Below are positions 28,613-39,288 of a DNA stretch of 64,000 bases, piece after piece. This DNA is from Argyresthia goedartella. Its lineage: Eukaryota; Arthropoda; Insecta; Lepidoptera; Argyresthiidae. A program made the translations under genes and the position numbers. How positions within the stretch are numbered: position 1 is the first letter of the stretch; the number at the start of each line of letters is the position of its first letter. The notes below the pieces were generated by a model that saw only the letters and a list, made by a program, of their open reading frames with translations, was not told the origin of the DNA and did no database searches. The stretch spans positions 34,482,201-34,546,200 of the forward strand of contig OX463810.1 of the NCBI GenBank assembly GCA_949825045.1. Direction: 5' to 3'.

Positions 28613-30359
28613 GTACACATTCGTTCACCGACGACGTCTTTGTTTTATCTGTGCCTTCAGTCAATAATCTGGCCAAGGTGATCCACTTCCAGCACCCACT
28701 ACTTACTGGATCTAGTTCAAAATCAAAGTCAGACCTAAGATGACAGTAGCTAGGTTTGTTTTCGCACGAGTTTTGTATAACAGGTTCGGATTACATAATT
28801 GAATTACTTAAGTTCTTGTTGAGTTAATAGTTCATTTGTAATTGTAACTGGATACATGCAAGTAGACCCTATATACGTGTGTGATCTACATTGCAGAGAA
28901 TAACATTGCTGAGTATTCCACATTATAATTTTAATAATTCACCAAGTAAAATAAATAAATAAATAAACGACTTTAAGTTCAAGCCTTCGCCTCTCCGGTC
29001 GGGATTCGAATGAAGTCTGTGTACATGAAAAGTCCTTATGAAAACTTTTGCTGCACGGAACCACAAACCAAAAAGTAATCTGTGTATATTTTTTTGTTAT
29101 TTGTTAACTTTTCAAAAAGAGCGACAATTTAAAAAAAATATATGGGACCATCTATAAAGTAAGACCTACCAATCAAAAGCAGAATGATCAAAATCGGTTC
29201 ATAATTGACGTAACAAACATACACAAAAAAACAGACGAATTGAAAACCTCCATTTTGAAGTCGGTTGAAAATACAGGTTACATTTTAAGGAGATACTTAC
29301 TTACGTATCTCCTTAAATTGCGTAGAATGAAGTTCTTAGTGTGCCTCTCAAATTTGATTAAAATCCGTCGATATATCACGCTACAGCAAACCTCTCCCCT
29401 TTTCTCCCCTACTTTCCCGCCAATGAAAAATCGCGATCGACTAAAAAATGGAATAAATCAACGAACTTGTGTGCCAATTTTCGTCAAAATCGGTTGAAAA
29501 ATGCGACCTGTAGACGAGAACAGACAGACGGACAAGGGCATTTTTGGCTAATCTCGAAACTGGACTCTTGGTTCGCTTCATCGCTTACCGACTTCTAACG
29601 ACAAATGTATGGGATTTGACGTTTGTTATGCTGTTTAATATTTTTTGTGGTAACACGGGAATTGTTCAAAATACATAGCGGCCACCTGTTTTTTACCCGA
29701 CGGAGGGTCATATTCTTCGAGCGTATGTTAGTTTATTGTGTATGTTTGTATGAAAACATGTATGTATGACCATTTCACAGCCCCAACGGCTAGACGGATT
29801 TAAATAAATTAAATTTGGATTTGTTTTAGTTGTAGGAGTGTCTTCAGCTTGTAGTGTTATGCTACTTACATTTCCTTTTCCTTGCTGCTGCTGCTTGATG
29901 CTTGCTGAGCTGTGCAGCTTATTATTTGTCATCACTTTTATTTCCATAGGACCCTGTAACGTTTTAAACCATAAGAATACATTAACAAATCATTTTTGCT
30001 TTGTATTTTCATACTATCAGCTCTTGTAAATCGATAGGGAAGGGGTTTACCTTTGGTGACCTTGTTTTTGGCTTTCTCCGAAACTATGCAATCTCGGGCT
30101 TCGTGCGCGCTGGTTCGCTACCCTTTTTCCTTTCGCTGCTATGTAATTTACTTCATGGTTTTATTGTTGTTTATCGTATTACGAGCCTGAAACTAAAATT
30201 TGACGTTTGTTGACGTCTTTGTTTATCTGGTTGTCATGGCAATGTCCATTCAAACTCGTTAGCGGTCTGATATGTTTGCTGCAATACTTTTACAAAAATA
30301 CTTTTTCTCTCTTGGCCACTCACAAAAATAACGTTTAATTTAAATAATTTTTAAAACTC
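28613..30359. other. Long unannotated stretch with worn repeats
   Basis: Contains an (AATA)n tract near 28950-28970 that may be an old retroposon tail, and a 13-bp hairpin (TTTAAGGAGATAC, arms 29284-29296 and 29305-29317). No gene recognised. Open frames of 60-85 codons have no motifs. Confidence 0.35.
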
Positions 30360-30367
30360 TCCAAAAA

Positions 30368-30960
30368 GGGTATAAAAGCGGAACATTTCTGAAATTCTGG
30401 ACAGTCTCACCTCAGCTTCTGAACTAGAAGTTTCACCTAAAGGCCTTATCCCGGGGTCGCACTACCCCGGGATCCTGCAAGCCGTTCCTTCAAAACAATC
30501 CTTCAAACAACGGAATCCTGCGAGCCGTAACTTCAAATACGCCCGCTTCTACATCGACGATCGTTCCTACAACGGAATCCTGCGAGCCGTAACTTCAAAT
30601 ACGCCCGCTACCTACATCGACGATCGTTCCTACAACGGAATCCTGCGAGCCGTAACTACAAATACGCCACTACCGTACCTACAACGACGATTTCAACAAC
30701 ATCTACAACTACAAATACGCCCGCAACCTGGTCATCACCCCACTGGTCTACTTCTCTTCGTGTTCTCCGCTTCCTTCTTTCTATCCAGACATCTGTATTT
30801 TATAAAACCTGTTTCACCTCGTTCATTTTCATCTTCCTTTCATTTTTTTAAATTAATTCATTGTAAATAGCCCCAAATAAATTGTAATTTCTAAATTTTA
30901 TTCTGGTTGTTTTCTGTTAGGTTCTGGTTAGGTTCGTGTCGTCATACGACAAGCTATATA
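30368..30960 (+). promoter_or_regulatory. TATA promoter to poly(A) unit, LTR-like
   Basis: GGGTATAAAAGCGG (30368-30381) is a strong TATA box. GACAGTCTCACC about 25 bases downstream could be an initiator. A C-rich leader with three direct repeat units follows, then CCAAATAAATTGTAATT (poly(A) signal near 30884). It ends near a small palindrome TGTCGTCATACGACA (30937-30951). The compact promoter, R-like region and poly(A) arrangement resembles an LTR of a Ty3-like element, possibly solo. I could not define the left end or a target duplication. Confidence 0.35.
30508..30690 (+). repeat. Direct repeats of 62-63 bp
   Basis: Units start at 30508, 30570 and 30633 with CAACGGAATCCTGCGAGCCG and continue 'taacttcaaatacgcccgc..ctacatcgacgatcgttccta'. 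The third is partial and diverged. A similar half-unit precedes at about 30470. Confidence 0.85.
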
Positions 30961-31270
30961 ATTTTAGTGAAAAGATAATAGGTTTGATTTTAGACGGCCA
31001 AACGTAGTTTTAAAAATTATTTGGTGCGGCCAATTTCATACTCCATGTACGTAACCAGGTGCATTCATTTGTGTGTGTTACCGAAAGATAATGCAGTCGG
31101 CATTGGTTTTTATAATGATTCCTTGATTGAATGATGACTTGTTAATCCAACTTTTTCCGCATTCTAACCTCATAATAGCAACTTCGCCGCTTGATTTTGA
31201 TCTCAGGCGGAAAAATTATATTCCTAACTCGTTCGAAAAGGCTTCTTTACGAACCTCGCTACGACGTGAC

Positions 31271-31516
31271 GACCCGAATGGCCGAGTCGGTAGTGACCCT
31301 GCCTACGAAGTCTAGGGTCTCGTGTTCGAGTCCCGGTGGGGGCAAGTATTTGTTTGATGAGAACGGATGTTTGTACCCTAGACATGGTTGTTTATCTAAG
31401 TATAATATTTATCTATATAAGTATGTGTATCGTTGTCTAGTACCCAAGATACAGGGAATACTAGTTTGGGGCTAGATCAATGTGCATAAATAGTGTCCAA
31501 GATATAATTATTATTA
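31271..31516 (+). mobile_element. SINE S1, full length
   Basis: GACCCGAATGGCCGAGTCGG head with A box, TGTTCGAGTCCCGG B box, body and tail as in other copies, ending in an (ATT)-like run. Confidence 0.85.
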
Positions 31517-31862
31517 CCCTCGCCTCGATAAATAACGCCTTTATAATAAGCCTTTGCTAATAAGCCTTTGTACAAAGGCGATAATAAGCCTTAGCGAACT
31601 CTTAGGAAATCTACGATTAACAGATTCTTCCACAGCTCCTCTTGAAATTCGGCTTTACTTTGTAACACTCTGTAGTTCATTCACAACTGAATATTATAGA
31701 GAAAGCGGGAAGGAAGTTCTCTGGCTCGCGGTCAACCTGCGAGAAATGTCCGACGCAGTAACTATTAGCTTGTGCGCAGATTCTGCGGTTACGGGGTTAG
31801 CGTTTGTCGTCAACAACTTGCTATATGAAAGCTTTTTGCGGATTTCGCTTTAAATGCTACAT
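31517..31862. other. Unannotated stretch
   Basis: A 99-codon frame from 31554 has no recognisable motif. No repeat recognised apart from a short 'aataagcctttg' duplication at 31546-31570. Confidence 0.4.
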
Positions 31863-32116
31863 AAAAACTGACCAAGTGCGAGTCGGACTTGTAAACGACG
31901 GGTTCTGTGACAACATATGTACGGGGATAACCTCTAGTTTTCAAAATTGCGTATAGTCCGTAGCGGAAACAGAAACATACATTTTATGAAAATTTCAACT
32001 CTCAAGCTATTACGGTTCATGAGATACAGCCCACTAACGTCCAGACGGACGGACGGACGGAATGTGGATGTAGTAATAAGGTCCCGTTTGAAACCTTTCG
32101 TTTACGGAACCCTAAA
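31863..32116 (-). mobile_element. Family R repeat
   Basis: Inverse orientation: 'accaagtgcgagtcggactt' at the left, 'gaaaatttcaactctcaagc', (GACG)n microsatellite and AAGGTCCCGTTTGAAACC, ending GTTTACGGAACCCTAAAAA. Confidence 0.7.
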
Positions 32117-32809
32117 AATCAATAATAGCCTCATAGTTTCTCATATGGGGTGGTGGAGGCACAGTTGCGTGCACGTTGTCGCTAATCACTCCATTGTAAG
32201 TGCCAGGATACTAGCTCATCGCCACAGCTTTGCTATGTTTGAATTACTATAAATAAAATCAGCTACAGGAAGCTTCCACCGATCGATTATCATAATAAAG
32301 TCATAACATTAACAATCCCATAACAAGCTACGCCCACGCAAACATTCAGGGACCTAATTCTGCTCGCATAATGGCTGCTCAGTGACAATAAAGCGACGAC
32401 GACAGTCAACTTTTAGTAACCGTTATCTGATGATTTTGTATTGGTGAATAATTAATTTATACTAGCTTAGTTTCCTTAATTTCTACAACATTAGTTGTCT
32501 AACAAAGGATTCTATAAAAGCCAAAAGCATACCATCTAAAGTTGACAGCGGTTGTCACTTTATTGTCACTGAGCCGTCATTATGCTAGCGGATTTGGGCC
32601 CCAGTTGACGCGTACTATTAATAATGCTGGAGGAATAATAATAATATTATTGCGAGCATTTCACAACAGTGAAATAACACTTGTTGTAAAGTGCTCTGAA
32701 GGCTAGTGGTCGCAACTCGCAGTACACGCCTGGAGGGCAGAAACGTGAAACGAGATTGTAGGATTCCGGAAGTTCTGATTCTAATAGTTCTTACAATCAC
32801 CATATCTGC
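32117..32809. other. Unannotated stretch
   Basis: A possible S4a end (GTGGTGGAGGCACAGTTGCG, about 32150) lies near the left; the remainder is unrecognised. Confidence 0.35.
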
Positions 32810-32890
32810 GGCGGTGGGCTAACCTCCAGTCATGCGAAATGAAATATTGAATAGCTGGTGAAGCGTGGTCACAGTTGTTGTCCCGCAAGG
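32810..32890 (+). mobile_element. SINE S4a fragment
   Basis: GCGGCGGTGGGCTAACCTCC, 'tcatgcgaaatgaaatattgaatagctgg' and 'gtggtcacagttgt' match the S4a body, diverged. Confidence 0.5.
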
Positions 32891-32949
32891 CCGTAACAGG
32901 CTTATAATTCACTTTTTACGCCAAATAAGCTTAAAATGTGGTTCATAAT

Positions 32950-33362
32950 TCATAATTTCTTTTATATACACACATATCATAAACCCTGTTTACTGCGTCC
33001 AAAAACCGCACGTTACGACCAGCATAAAGTTATACTACTTGGTAAAAACTCACTTCTTGTCATAATATTGATACATTATGACCATAATGTAATCAATTTC
33101 GACAAATTATGACATTCAAATTTCGAACGCCGACGCCCGCCTGCCTATGGCCCCTAGTTTGTCTGTGATGTTGGTACTACTGAACAAGCTAAAGAAGTGC
33201 AGAGCAATTATCAATCAGTGTGTAGATAAACTAGTGTATGTACATGATTAGGCATTAAAATTCTCGAGTGATATTGTAATGAAACTCGCCTACGGCTCGT
33301 TTCGTAAACCCACTCTCGAGTTTTCATGCCCTCCATTATGTATCAGTCACATAAACTACTAT
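32950..33362 (-). mobile_element. Family M element (copy D)
   Basis: 'acacacatatcataaaccctg', centre ATACATTATGACCATAATGT and 'gtgtgtagataaactagtgtatg', followed by the CTCGAG module to 'cagtcacataaactac'. The right module has an internal deletion relative to copy C. Confidence 0.65.
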
Positions 33363-33374
33363 ATTGCACACAAA

Positions 33375-33500
33375 TCATACAAAAAAAAACAAGAGTTACA
33401 TGAAAATAGTGTACATAGGCGATCTTATCTCTAATAAGAGATCTCTTCCAGCAAACCAGGTAAATATGGGTTTTTTGCTGAGCAGGGGTAGACCTCTGTG
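33375..33500 (-). mobile_element. LINE A-type 3' tail
   Basis: Read on the minus strand: GGTTTGCTGGAAGAGATCTC, loop TATT, AGAGATAAGATCGCCTATGT. The sequence on the ORF side (CAGAGGTCTACCCCTGCTCAG) is shared with 49560-49697. Confidence 0.65.
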
Positions 33501-33517
33501 TACAATATGTTTATAAC

Positions 33518-33811
33518 GACCCGAATGGCCTCCGAATGGACCCGAATGCCTCCGTAGTCAGGTTCGCTGCCATTGACCCTGCCTACGGATACGGAGCCAA
33601 GGGTCCCGGGTTCGAGTCCCGGTGGGGGCAAATATTTGTTTGATGAGAACGGATGTTTTGTACCCTAGTCATGGTTGTTTCTCTATCTAAGTATTATATT
33701 TATTTATATATATATAAGTATGTGTATCGTTGTCTAGTACCAAGATACAGGGAATCCTAGTTTGGGGCTAGATCAATGTGTGTAAAATAGTGTCCAAGGT
33801 ATTATTATTAT
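33518..33811 (+). mobile_element. SINE S1 with duplicated head
   Basis: The head repeats: GACCCGAATGG at 33518 and a near copy at 33539 before the rest of the A-box region, so the element is about 40 bases longer than its sisters. B box GGGTTCGAGTCCC and tail are normal. Confidence 0.8.
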
Positions 33812-33825
33812 AAAATAATAAATTA

Positions 33826-34172
33826 TAGTAGTTTATGTGACTGCTACATAATGCCTAATTATGTACAGTTACATACACTAGTTTATCTACATATATGTAT
33901 ATAAGCTCTCTTTAATGTGTTCAGAAACCGCATGTTCGACCGGCATTGTAGCATTGATCATTGCTCTGTAGTTGTTTAGCTTGTTCTGTAGTACCAACTT
34001 CACAGACAAATTAGGGACGGCACGTAGGCGGGCGACGGCGTTCGAAATTTGAATGTCATAATTTGACAAATTTTTGTACATTATGGTCATAATGTACAAA
34101 TTATCAGATAATAAATGAGTTTTACCAAATAGTTTCACATTATGCTGGTCTTAACGTGCGTGTGTAGATAAA
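33826..34172 (+). mobile_element. Family M element (copy E)
   Basis: The left module is shortened ('gtttatgtgactgctacataatgcctaattatg'). Then 'gtttatctacatatatgtatataagc', centre ACATTATGGTCATAATGTAC and the end GTGTGTAGATAAA. Confidence 0.65.
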
Positions 34173-34240
34173 ATAAAGTAAATAATTACTACAGAGTATT
34201 TTAATTTCGTGTCGACCACCGTAGCAAAACTAAGATCGCC

Positions 34241-34536
34241 AATCGACGAAGGAACCAAGCTCCAATCGATGAAGGAACCAAACTCCAATCGACGAAGGAA
34301 CCAAGCTCCAATCGATGAAGGAACCAAGCTCCAATCGACGAAGGAACCAAGCTCCAATCGACGAAGGAACCAAGCTCCAATCGATGAAGGAACCAAGCTC
34401 CAATCGACGAAGAAACCAAGCTCCAATCGATGAAGGAACCAAGCTCCAATCGACGAAGGAACCAAGCTCCAATCGATGAAGGAACCAAGCTCCAATCGAC
34501 GAAGGAACCAAGCTCCAATCGACGAAGGAACCAAGC
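34241..34536. repeat. 23-bp minisatellite, 13 units
   Basis: Thirteen tandem units starting every 23 bases (34241, 34264 ... 34517) of AATCGAYGAAGGAACCAAGC plus TCC. The Y alternates C/T in the order C T C T C C T C T C T C C. One unit has AAGAAACC and one has AAACTCC. Because 23 is not a multiple of 3 and the unit lacks stops, several long frames run through it on both strands; these are not genes. Confidence 0.95.
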
Positions 34537-35224
34537 ATTTGCCTGAAACACTTTCCCACGACTCCCAAATGAAGGGTATTGTTTCAAGTTCAAGAGCCGA
34601 CGCTGGATGACGCAACGATTCGACAATTGACCACATTCTTCCTCAAGAGGCCATCCGAGTCACGAAGTGTTACGATAACAACGATAGTAATGGTGTTATA
34701 ATGAATAACAATTATTGCTATGATTACCCGTGCTCTTGAATTACTATGATTCGCTTTTTGTCGAGTGCCCAAACGGCACGCCTCTGGGTTTTGGAAAAGA
34801 AATTGTTAAGGGCAAGATAAGACAGTAACCTCTTTTTTTCGTAAGGTGAAACATGTATTTTTTCCAATGACACCTAATCTCAAAAGTTTATTGCAGATGG
34901 CGCGGCTTGGAGGCTGTCTGTCTGTCTAAGTTGTCAAATTCTATATATTTCTCCCTAAAATTCTAACCTCATTTGAGGTTAGTTTTGCCAGTGTCAAGTA
35001 TTTTTGAGAGTTCAAAAACACGTGACGTGTTTTTGAACCTAACTTCAGATGATTGAAACTCTTTGCCACCAACTACGCCCGCGCCACCTAACGGGAGCAG
35101 TGACAAAGTCACATTTGATGGCAAAGGAACTAATTTAGTATGTAGGTCGTCCCAGCTACTTCTCTTTCTTACATTGTACATTTATGGTGTCTCTGTGACA
35201 CACGAAATAAAAAAATATATATAA
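34537..35224. other. Stretch with two adjacent palindromes
   Basis: CTAACCTCATTTGAGGTTAG (34963-34982) and arms GTTCAAAAACACG/CGTGTTTTTGAAC (35010-35038, loop TGA) lie about 30 bases apart. No gene recognised in the rest. Confidence 0.5.
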
Positions 35225-35312
35225 TAATGTAGCCCATTAATGTGCCCACCGAGAGGCACAGGCCTTTACCCGGGTAAGAGTGAGATTGACAGTCCACCAG
35301 GCTGGCTTACGA
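35225..35312 (-). mobile_element. SINE S4b 3' fragment
   Basis: GCCCATTAATGTGCCCACCG, 'gcacaggcctttacccggg' and 'ccaccaggctggct' match the end of S4b in inverse orientation. Confidence 0.55.
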
Positions 35313-36541
35313 AATAAGGTAATTTTTTCCACCCTGTCGTCTGTAACCTGAGCTGTAATTGACAAAAAAGCGATTTATCTACGTATCAATCAATGCAAAG
35401 ATCAGAAAAGGTAACTTAACAATCTACAAAACCGTCTTAATGCTACATTCTAACACCAGCACGCCATCGCCTTAACACCTGCGTCGGCGCCCGCGCATGT
35501 TCCCACGCGCGGATCAAACGCACCGAAGCTATGTGCTAATGCTAACGCCACGCAGCCGCACTGTGCGCTATCGGACGCTATACACTGTCCGATGTAGAGC
35601 CAACGTCAATACAACATCAATACCTTTGCCTGCTGCATAGGTTTTATTTTGAATCATTTTTATTTTATTGTTTGTGCCATAAAAAAGTTACAATTCTCCG
35701 AAATTTAAAATGTTTCGAGATCAATATTCGGCTCTCCTAAGTAGCAGAGGTAAATGTATGTACATCCAGGGTCATTTTATTATTTAATTGAAATTCAGAA
35801 TTTTAGTAAAAACCAGCTCATAGAATCGCAGTTGAACACAAACCGAAATGCAGCTCATTAACCTCTAAGAGTTTCAGGTCACCCTTCATGTTGGAACGTG
35901 TACAGCCAGCCTTATCCCATTCAGTTTTATATCCCACCAGCTCAGGACTATAAACCCAAGATTGCATAACCATGTGACTGTGGGAGACTTGACGACGGCT
36001 GTGAGAAACGTTTCCTCTTACCGGAGCAGATTGCTATCGGTGCTACAAAATGTTACATTCTACTGTCTTGGTGATCTAATTAGATTATTTAAAAGAGCAC
36101 CTAATATGGAATATTATATACGCAGCATCAAAAGTTTTACAGTCATTACTTAGCACCTGCAACTTGGCGTCTTTTTTTTCTATGTAATCAATGAGCATTT
36201 ACTATACTATTAATTCATCCTCTTTGCTGCCGCAACAGAATATGAAACAGCCAGCGCGATATCACGAACAACAATAAACATAACTAAGCGCTACCGGTTA
36301 ATATTTAAACATCAATATTGATAACTCAGCGGTAAATTTTGTAAGATTAAGTATGATTCAAAATCTGTTCAGTAATGAAATCAATATCTCGCCTCAAACT
36401 TAGCCATTGAATTTATTTATTCAACATGAAAACTTAGGATCAGGGATTTTCTACGATTTTAGGTCGAATAGAGAAGAAAATCTGAATCAGGGCACCCCAT
36501 TTCCTAGGCAGTGGTTTCTGGGCAGTCTCGTGACTAGAATT
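35313..36541. other. Long unannotated stretch
   Basis: No recognised gene or shared repeat. It ends at the 5-bp TAGAG target duplication of the BEL element. Confidence 0.4.
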
Positions 36542-36546
36542 TAGAG

Positions 36547-37117
36547 TGTTAAATTCCACGCCTTAGCCGACAGGGCGTGGAATCTTGGTAGGGTTGTTTT
36601 TCATTGGAATGTCACAAAGCAGTACTGACCTTGACGCCGTTGACCGGCCTTCGAAAGCTCAATTCGAGGCAGGAATACGGGATGAGGAACACCAGGGTAG
36701 GGGGGAGGGGAGTCGAATCTTACTCTCGTCGCAGCCCGAAGCTGTCGTCGTCGTGATGCTTGCCGACACGAGGATCGCTATCCGAACGCGACGAATTATC
36801 ACCGAATCACTTCAACCTTTCAAAGCACGAAGCACTCACTCCGATGACGTGAAATCTACTTATTTCCCGACGATTGTTCCGCGATTATTACAATTAACAT
36901 TCCGACCAGGCCCCGATACCTGTGTTAGACAATTATTACCAATAACCTACAGCCAAGGCCCGAATGCTTGGCGCCGACATTTATCCCATGTGCCAAAAAG
37001 TAACCTCTAACTCGTCATTTCGTTTCTATACAAGTGACAGCTAGTGATGTCCCGATCACTCGCGGTCGATCCGCGCAACGAAAAAACCGGTGCGTTCCGA
37101 AGCATAAATATTAAACA
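36547..37117 (-). repeat. BEL element 3' LTR
   Basis: 571 bp; on the minus strand it begins TGTTTAATATT and ends TTTAACA, so it has proper TG...CA ends. An inverted repeat TTCCACGCC/GGCGTGGAA lies at the U5 end. A 141-codon antisense frame (36585-37010) is partly kept in the other LTR, probably by chance. Confidence 0.9.
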
Positions 37118-39288
37118 GTCACCCGCCCGGACAGGCCGACCGAGTCCCCCACTTTGACTTCTGCTGATCGAGGCGTGCCATCCCGACCCGTGTACAAATT
37201 GACGATCCGTCCTCGTCTCCATCTCAATGATGGCAGGTTCGCATCCTTAATCAGCACCAAATCACCGACTTGAAGGGGGCTCGTCCGGTCAGTCCACTTA
37301 AGGCGCTGCTGCAAGATGTGCAAGTACTCAAGGGACCACCGTTTCCAAAAATCTTGAGCCATCTGCTGCAACATCTGGCACCTAGTTAACCGACTTAACT
37401 TAACATCACTGAATGGGTATTCTGGCAGGGCGTTAAGGGGCTGACCTATCAGGAAGTGACCCGGCGTCAACGCTTCCAAATCATTTGGATCCGAACTGAG
37501 CGGGCACAACGGACGCGAGTTCAGTGTCATTTCAATCTTACAGAACAGCGTCGCAAGCTCTTCAAAGCGTAGAGAGGTCTCACCGATGATCCTCGTTAGG
37601 TGCGACTTAGCCGATTTAACCGCAGCCTCAAAAATTCCTCCCCAATGAGGACATCCCGGCGGACTGAAAACCCATTCAATCCCTCGTCGGGAGCAAGCCG
37701 TACCGATGGCGTCCTGGTTACCGTTCAGGAATTGAGTGACCGCCTGCAGATATCGCCTGGCTCCGACAAAATTTGTGCCGTTGTCCGAACGGATTAATGT
37801 CGGGAGGCCCCTTCGTGAGACGAACCGATCCAGACAAGCGATAAATGCCTCCGTAGTGAGGTCACTGACCACCTCCAAGTGGACTGCCTTCGTGGCTAAG
37901 CACACAAAGACGCACAGGTATGCCTTCACTAATCTGGCGTTCCGTAGCTGTGAAGACTTGACCATGAATGGTCCCGCGAAATCCGTTCCGACACCCGCAA
38001 AGGGCCGGATTTCGTTAACCCTATCCGAGGGCAAATCGCCCATCTGGGGCTGCATCGTAGCCGCCTTGGCCCGATAACAAGGCAGGCACCGAAATACGAC
38101 GCTACGCACTAAGCGTCTTCCCGATAGAATCCAGAACTCGCGCTGGAGAAACGCCATCAAGGCGTGGCATCCGATATGCCCATTCCGAATGTGTCGATCC
38201 TGTATCAACAGTTCGACCAACATCCCTTTCCTAGGGAGTAACAACGGGTGGCGAGCTGCATAAGGCAGGTTGGCATTCCGCAGCCGACCTCCTACCCTCA
38301 GCAATCCTTGAGGGGCAATAAACGGGTTGAGCCGAGCCACAGCTCCCTTCAGTTGGACGCGTCCGCGTCTCAGAATGTCCAGTTCGGACTTAAAGTGCAC
38401 CGTCTGCACGTTCCGTACCAATGCGAACAACGCATGGTTCCGTTCCCGTGGTGTCAGGACCTGTGTCCGCACCCGTTGCGCCTCAGAATTGCGACAATTC
38501 CGCGCAAATCGGAAGATCCAGGCGGTCACATTGACCAGCTTGTCGAGCGAGCTGTACCGTTCCAGCAGGCTGAACTCCTCTTCCGGCTCTGGTTGCGTCG
38601 TACAGACACCGACTGTCAAGGCGCCGTTCGCCGAGGTAACGCGTGGACTCATTGGCCAATCCGATTCGGCTTGAGTCAACCATTTTGGACCCCACCACAA
38701 GGGATGTCCAACTAACTCCGGAGCGTGACACCCACGAGATACACAGTCTGCTGGGTTCATTTCCCCTGGAACATGTCTCCAGATTAAGGGAACCTCTGAA
38801 TTCAAAATCTGCGAAACCCGATTCGCCACAAAAATCTCCAGCTTTTGAACTGAAGCCATCAGCCAGCATAACACGATCTGGCTGTCCGTCCAAGCGTAGA
38901 CCGTATCTTCTAACGCTATTGACCCACGAAGAACCGTCATCGTGTGGTTGACCAGACGAGTCAGGAGAGCCGCTCCTGAAAGCTCTAATTTGGGAATGGT
39001 CAGGCGAGTGCGCAACGGCGCAAACTTGCCCTTGGCCATGACCAACCGCACATCAACCTCCCCCGAGGAGTCGACCGTACGCAGATACACCGCAGCCCCG
39101 TAGCCCTTCTCCGAGGCATCGCAAAACCCATGCAGGGTGGCGGTGTATCGTTTGGTGGGGACCAACCTCCGTGGCAGTGAAATCCGATTGATGCCAGGGA
39201 GGGTCGAAAAGAACGATTCCCACTCTGAGCTCAATGACCCGCCGATCGGGTCGTCCCATTTCAGCTCAGCAGACCACAATTGCTGCAT
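37111..39288 (-). CDS. BEL/Pao Pol remnant: RNase H and integrase
   Basis: A 725-residue frame carrying the C-terminal half of a BEL/Pao polyprotein. Domains in order: the MQQLWSAELKWDD segment that follows RT in this family; RNase H with D57 (GFCDASEKGYGAAVY), E102 (KLELSGAALL) and D135 (AWTDSQIVLCWL); integrase zinc motif H..H..C..C (about 366-404, HIRNGHIGCH ... RCLPCY); integrase core with D436 (GVGTDFAGPF), then IRSDNGTNF and HWGGIFEAAVKSAK; and a C-terminal DUF5641-like region (QDFWKRWSLEYL, VGDLVLIKD). A full family Pol also has protease and RT, which are missing. The frame is open a few codons upstream (APVTFQIKCF) to a TAG near 39322. The stop TAA lies inside the 3' LTR. The start overlaps the end of Gag by 23 bases in another frame. 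Confidence 0.9.
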   Translation of the reverse strand: MQQLWSAELKWDDPIGGSLSSEWESFFSTLPGINRISLPRRLVPTKRYTATLHGFCDASEKGYGAAVYLRTVDSSGEVDVRLVMAKGKFAPLRTRLTIPKLELSGAALLTRLVNHTMTVLRGSIALEDTVYAWTDSQIVLCWLMASVQKLEIFVANRVSQILNSEVPLIWRHVPGEMNPADCVSRGCHAPELVGHPLWWGPKWLTQAESDWPMSPRVTSANGALTVGVCTTQPEPEEEFSLLERYSSLDKLVNVTAWIFRFARNCRNSEAQRVRTQVLTPRERNHALFALVRNVQTVHFKSELDILRRGRVQLKGAVARLNPFIAPQGLLRVGGRLRNANLPYAARHPLLLPRKGMLVELLIQDRHIRNGHIGCHALMAFLQREFWILSGRRLVRSVVFRCLPCYRAKAATMQPQMGDLPSDRVNEIRPFAGVGTDFAGPFMVKSSQLRNARLVKAYLCVFVCLATKAVHLEVVSDLTTEAFIACLDRFVSRRGLPTLIRSDNGTNFVGARRYLQAVTQFLNGNQDAIGTACSRRGIEWVFSPPGCPHWGGIFEAAVKSAKSHLTRIIGETSLRFEELATLFCKIEMTLNSRPLCPLSSDPNDLEALTPGHFLIGQPLNALPEYPFSDVKLSRLTRCQMLQQMAQDFWKRWSLEYLHILQQRLKWTDRTSPLQVGDLVLIKDANLPSLRWRRGRIVNLYTGRDGTPRSAEVKVGDSVGLSGRVTV

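Noticed and set aside
34241..34536. CRISPR-like repeat array
   Set aside because: Units are directly tandem with no variable spacers, and the DNA is eukaryotic; it is a minisatellite.
34151..34636. Long overlapping open frames in several frames (up to 161 codons)
   Set aside because: They are produced by the 23-bp minisatellite, which lacks stops; repeat length not divisible by three opens all frames.
36585..37010. 141-codon frame in both LTRs, antisense to the element
   Set aside because: Kept only because the LTRs are near-identical copies; one copy is 13 codons shorter and no domain is recognisable.
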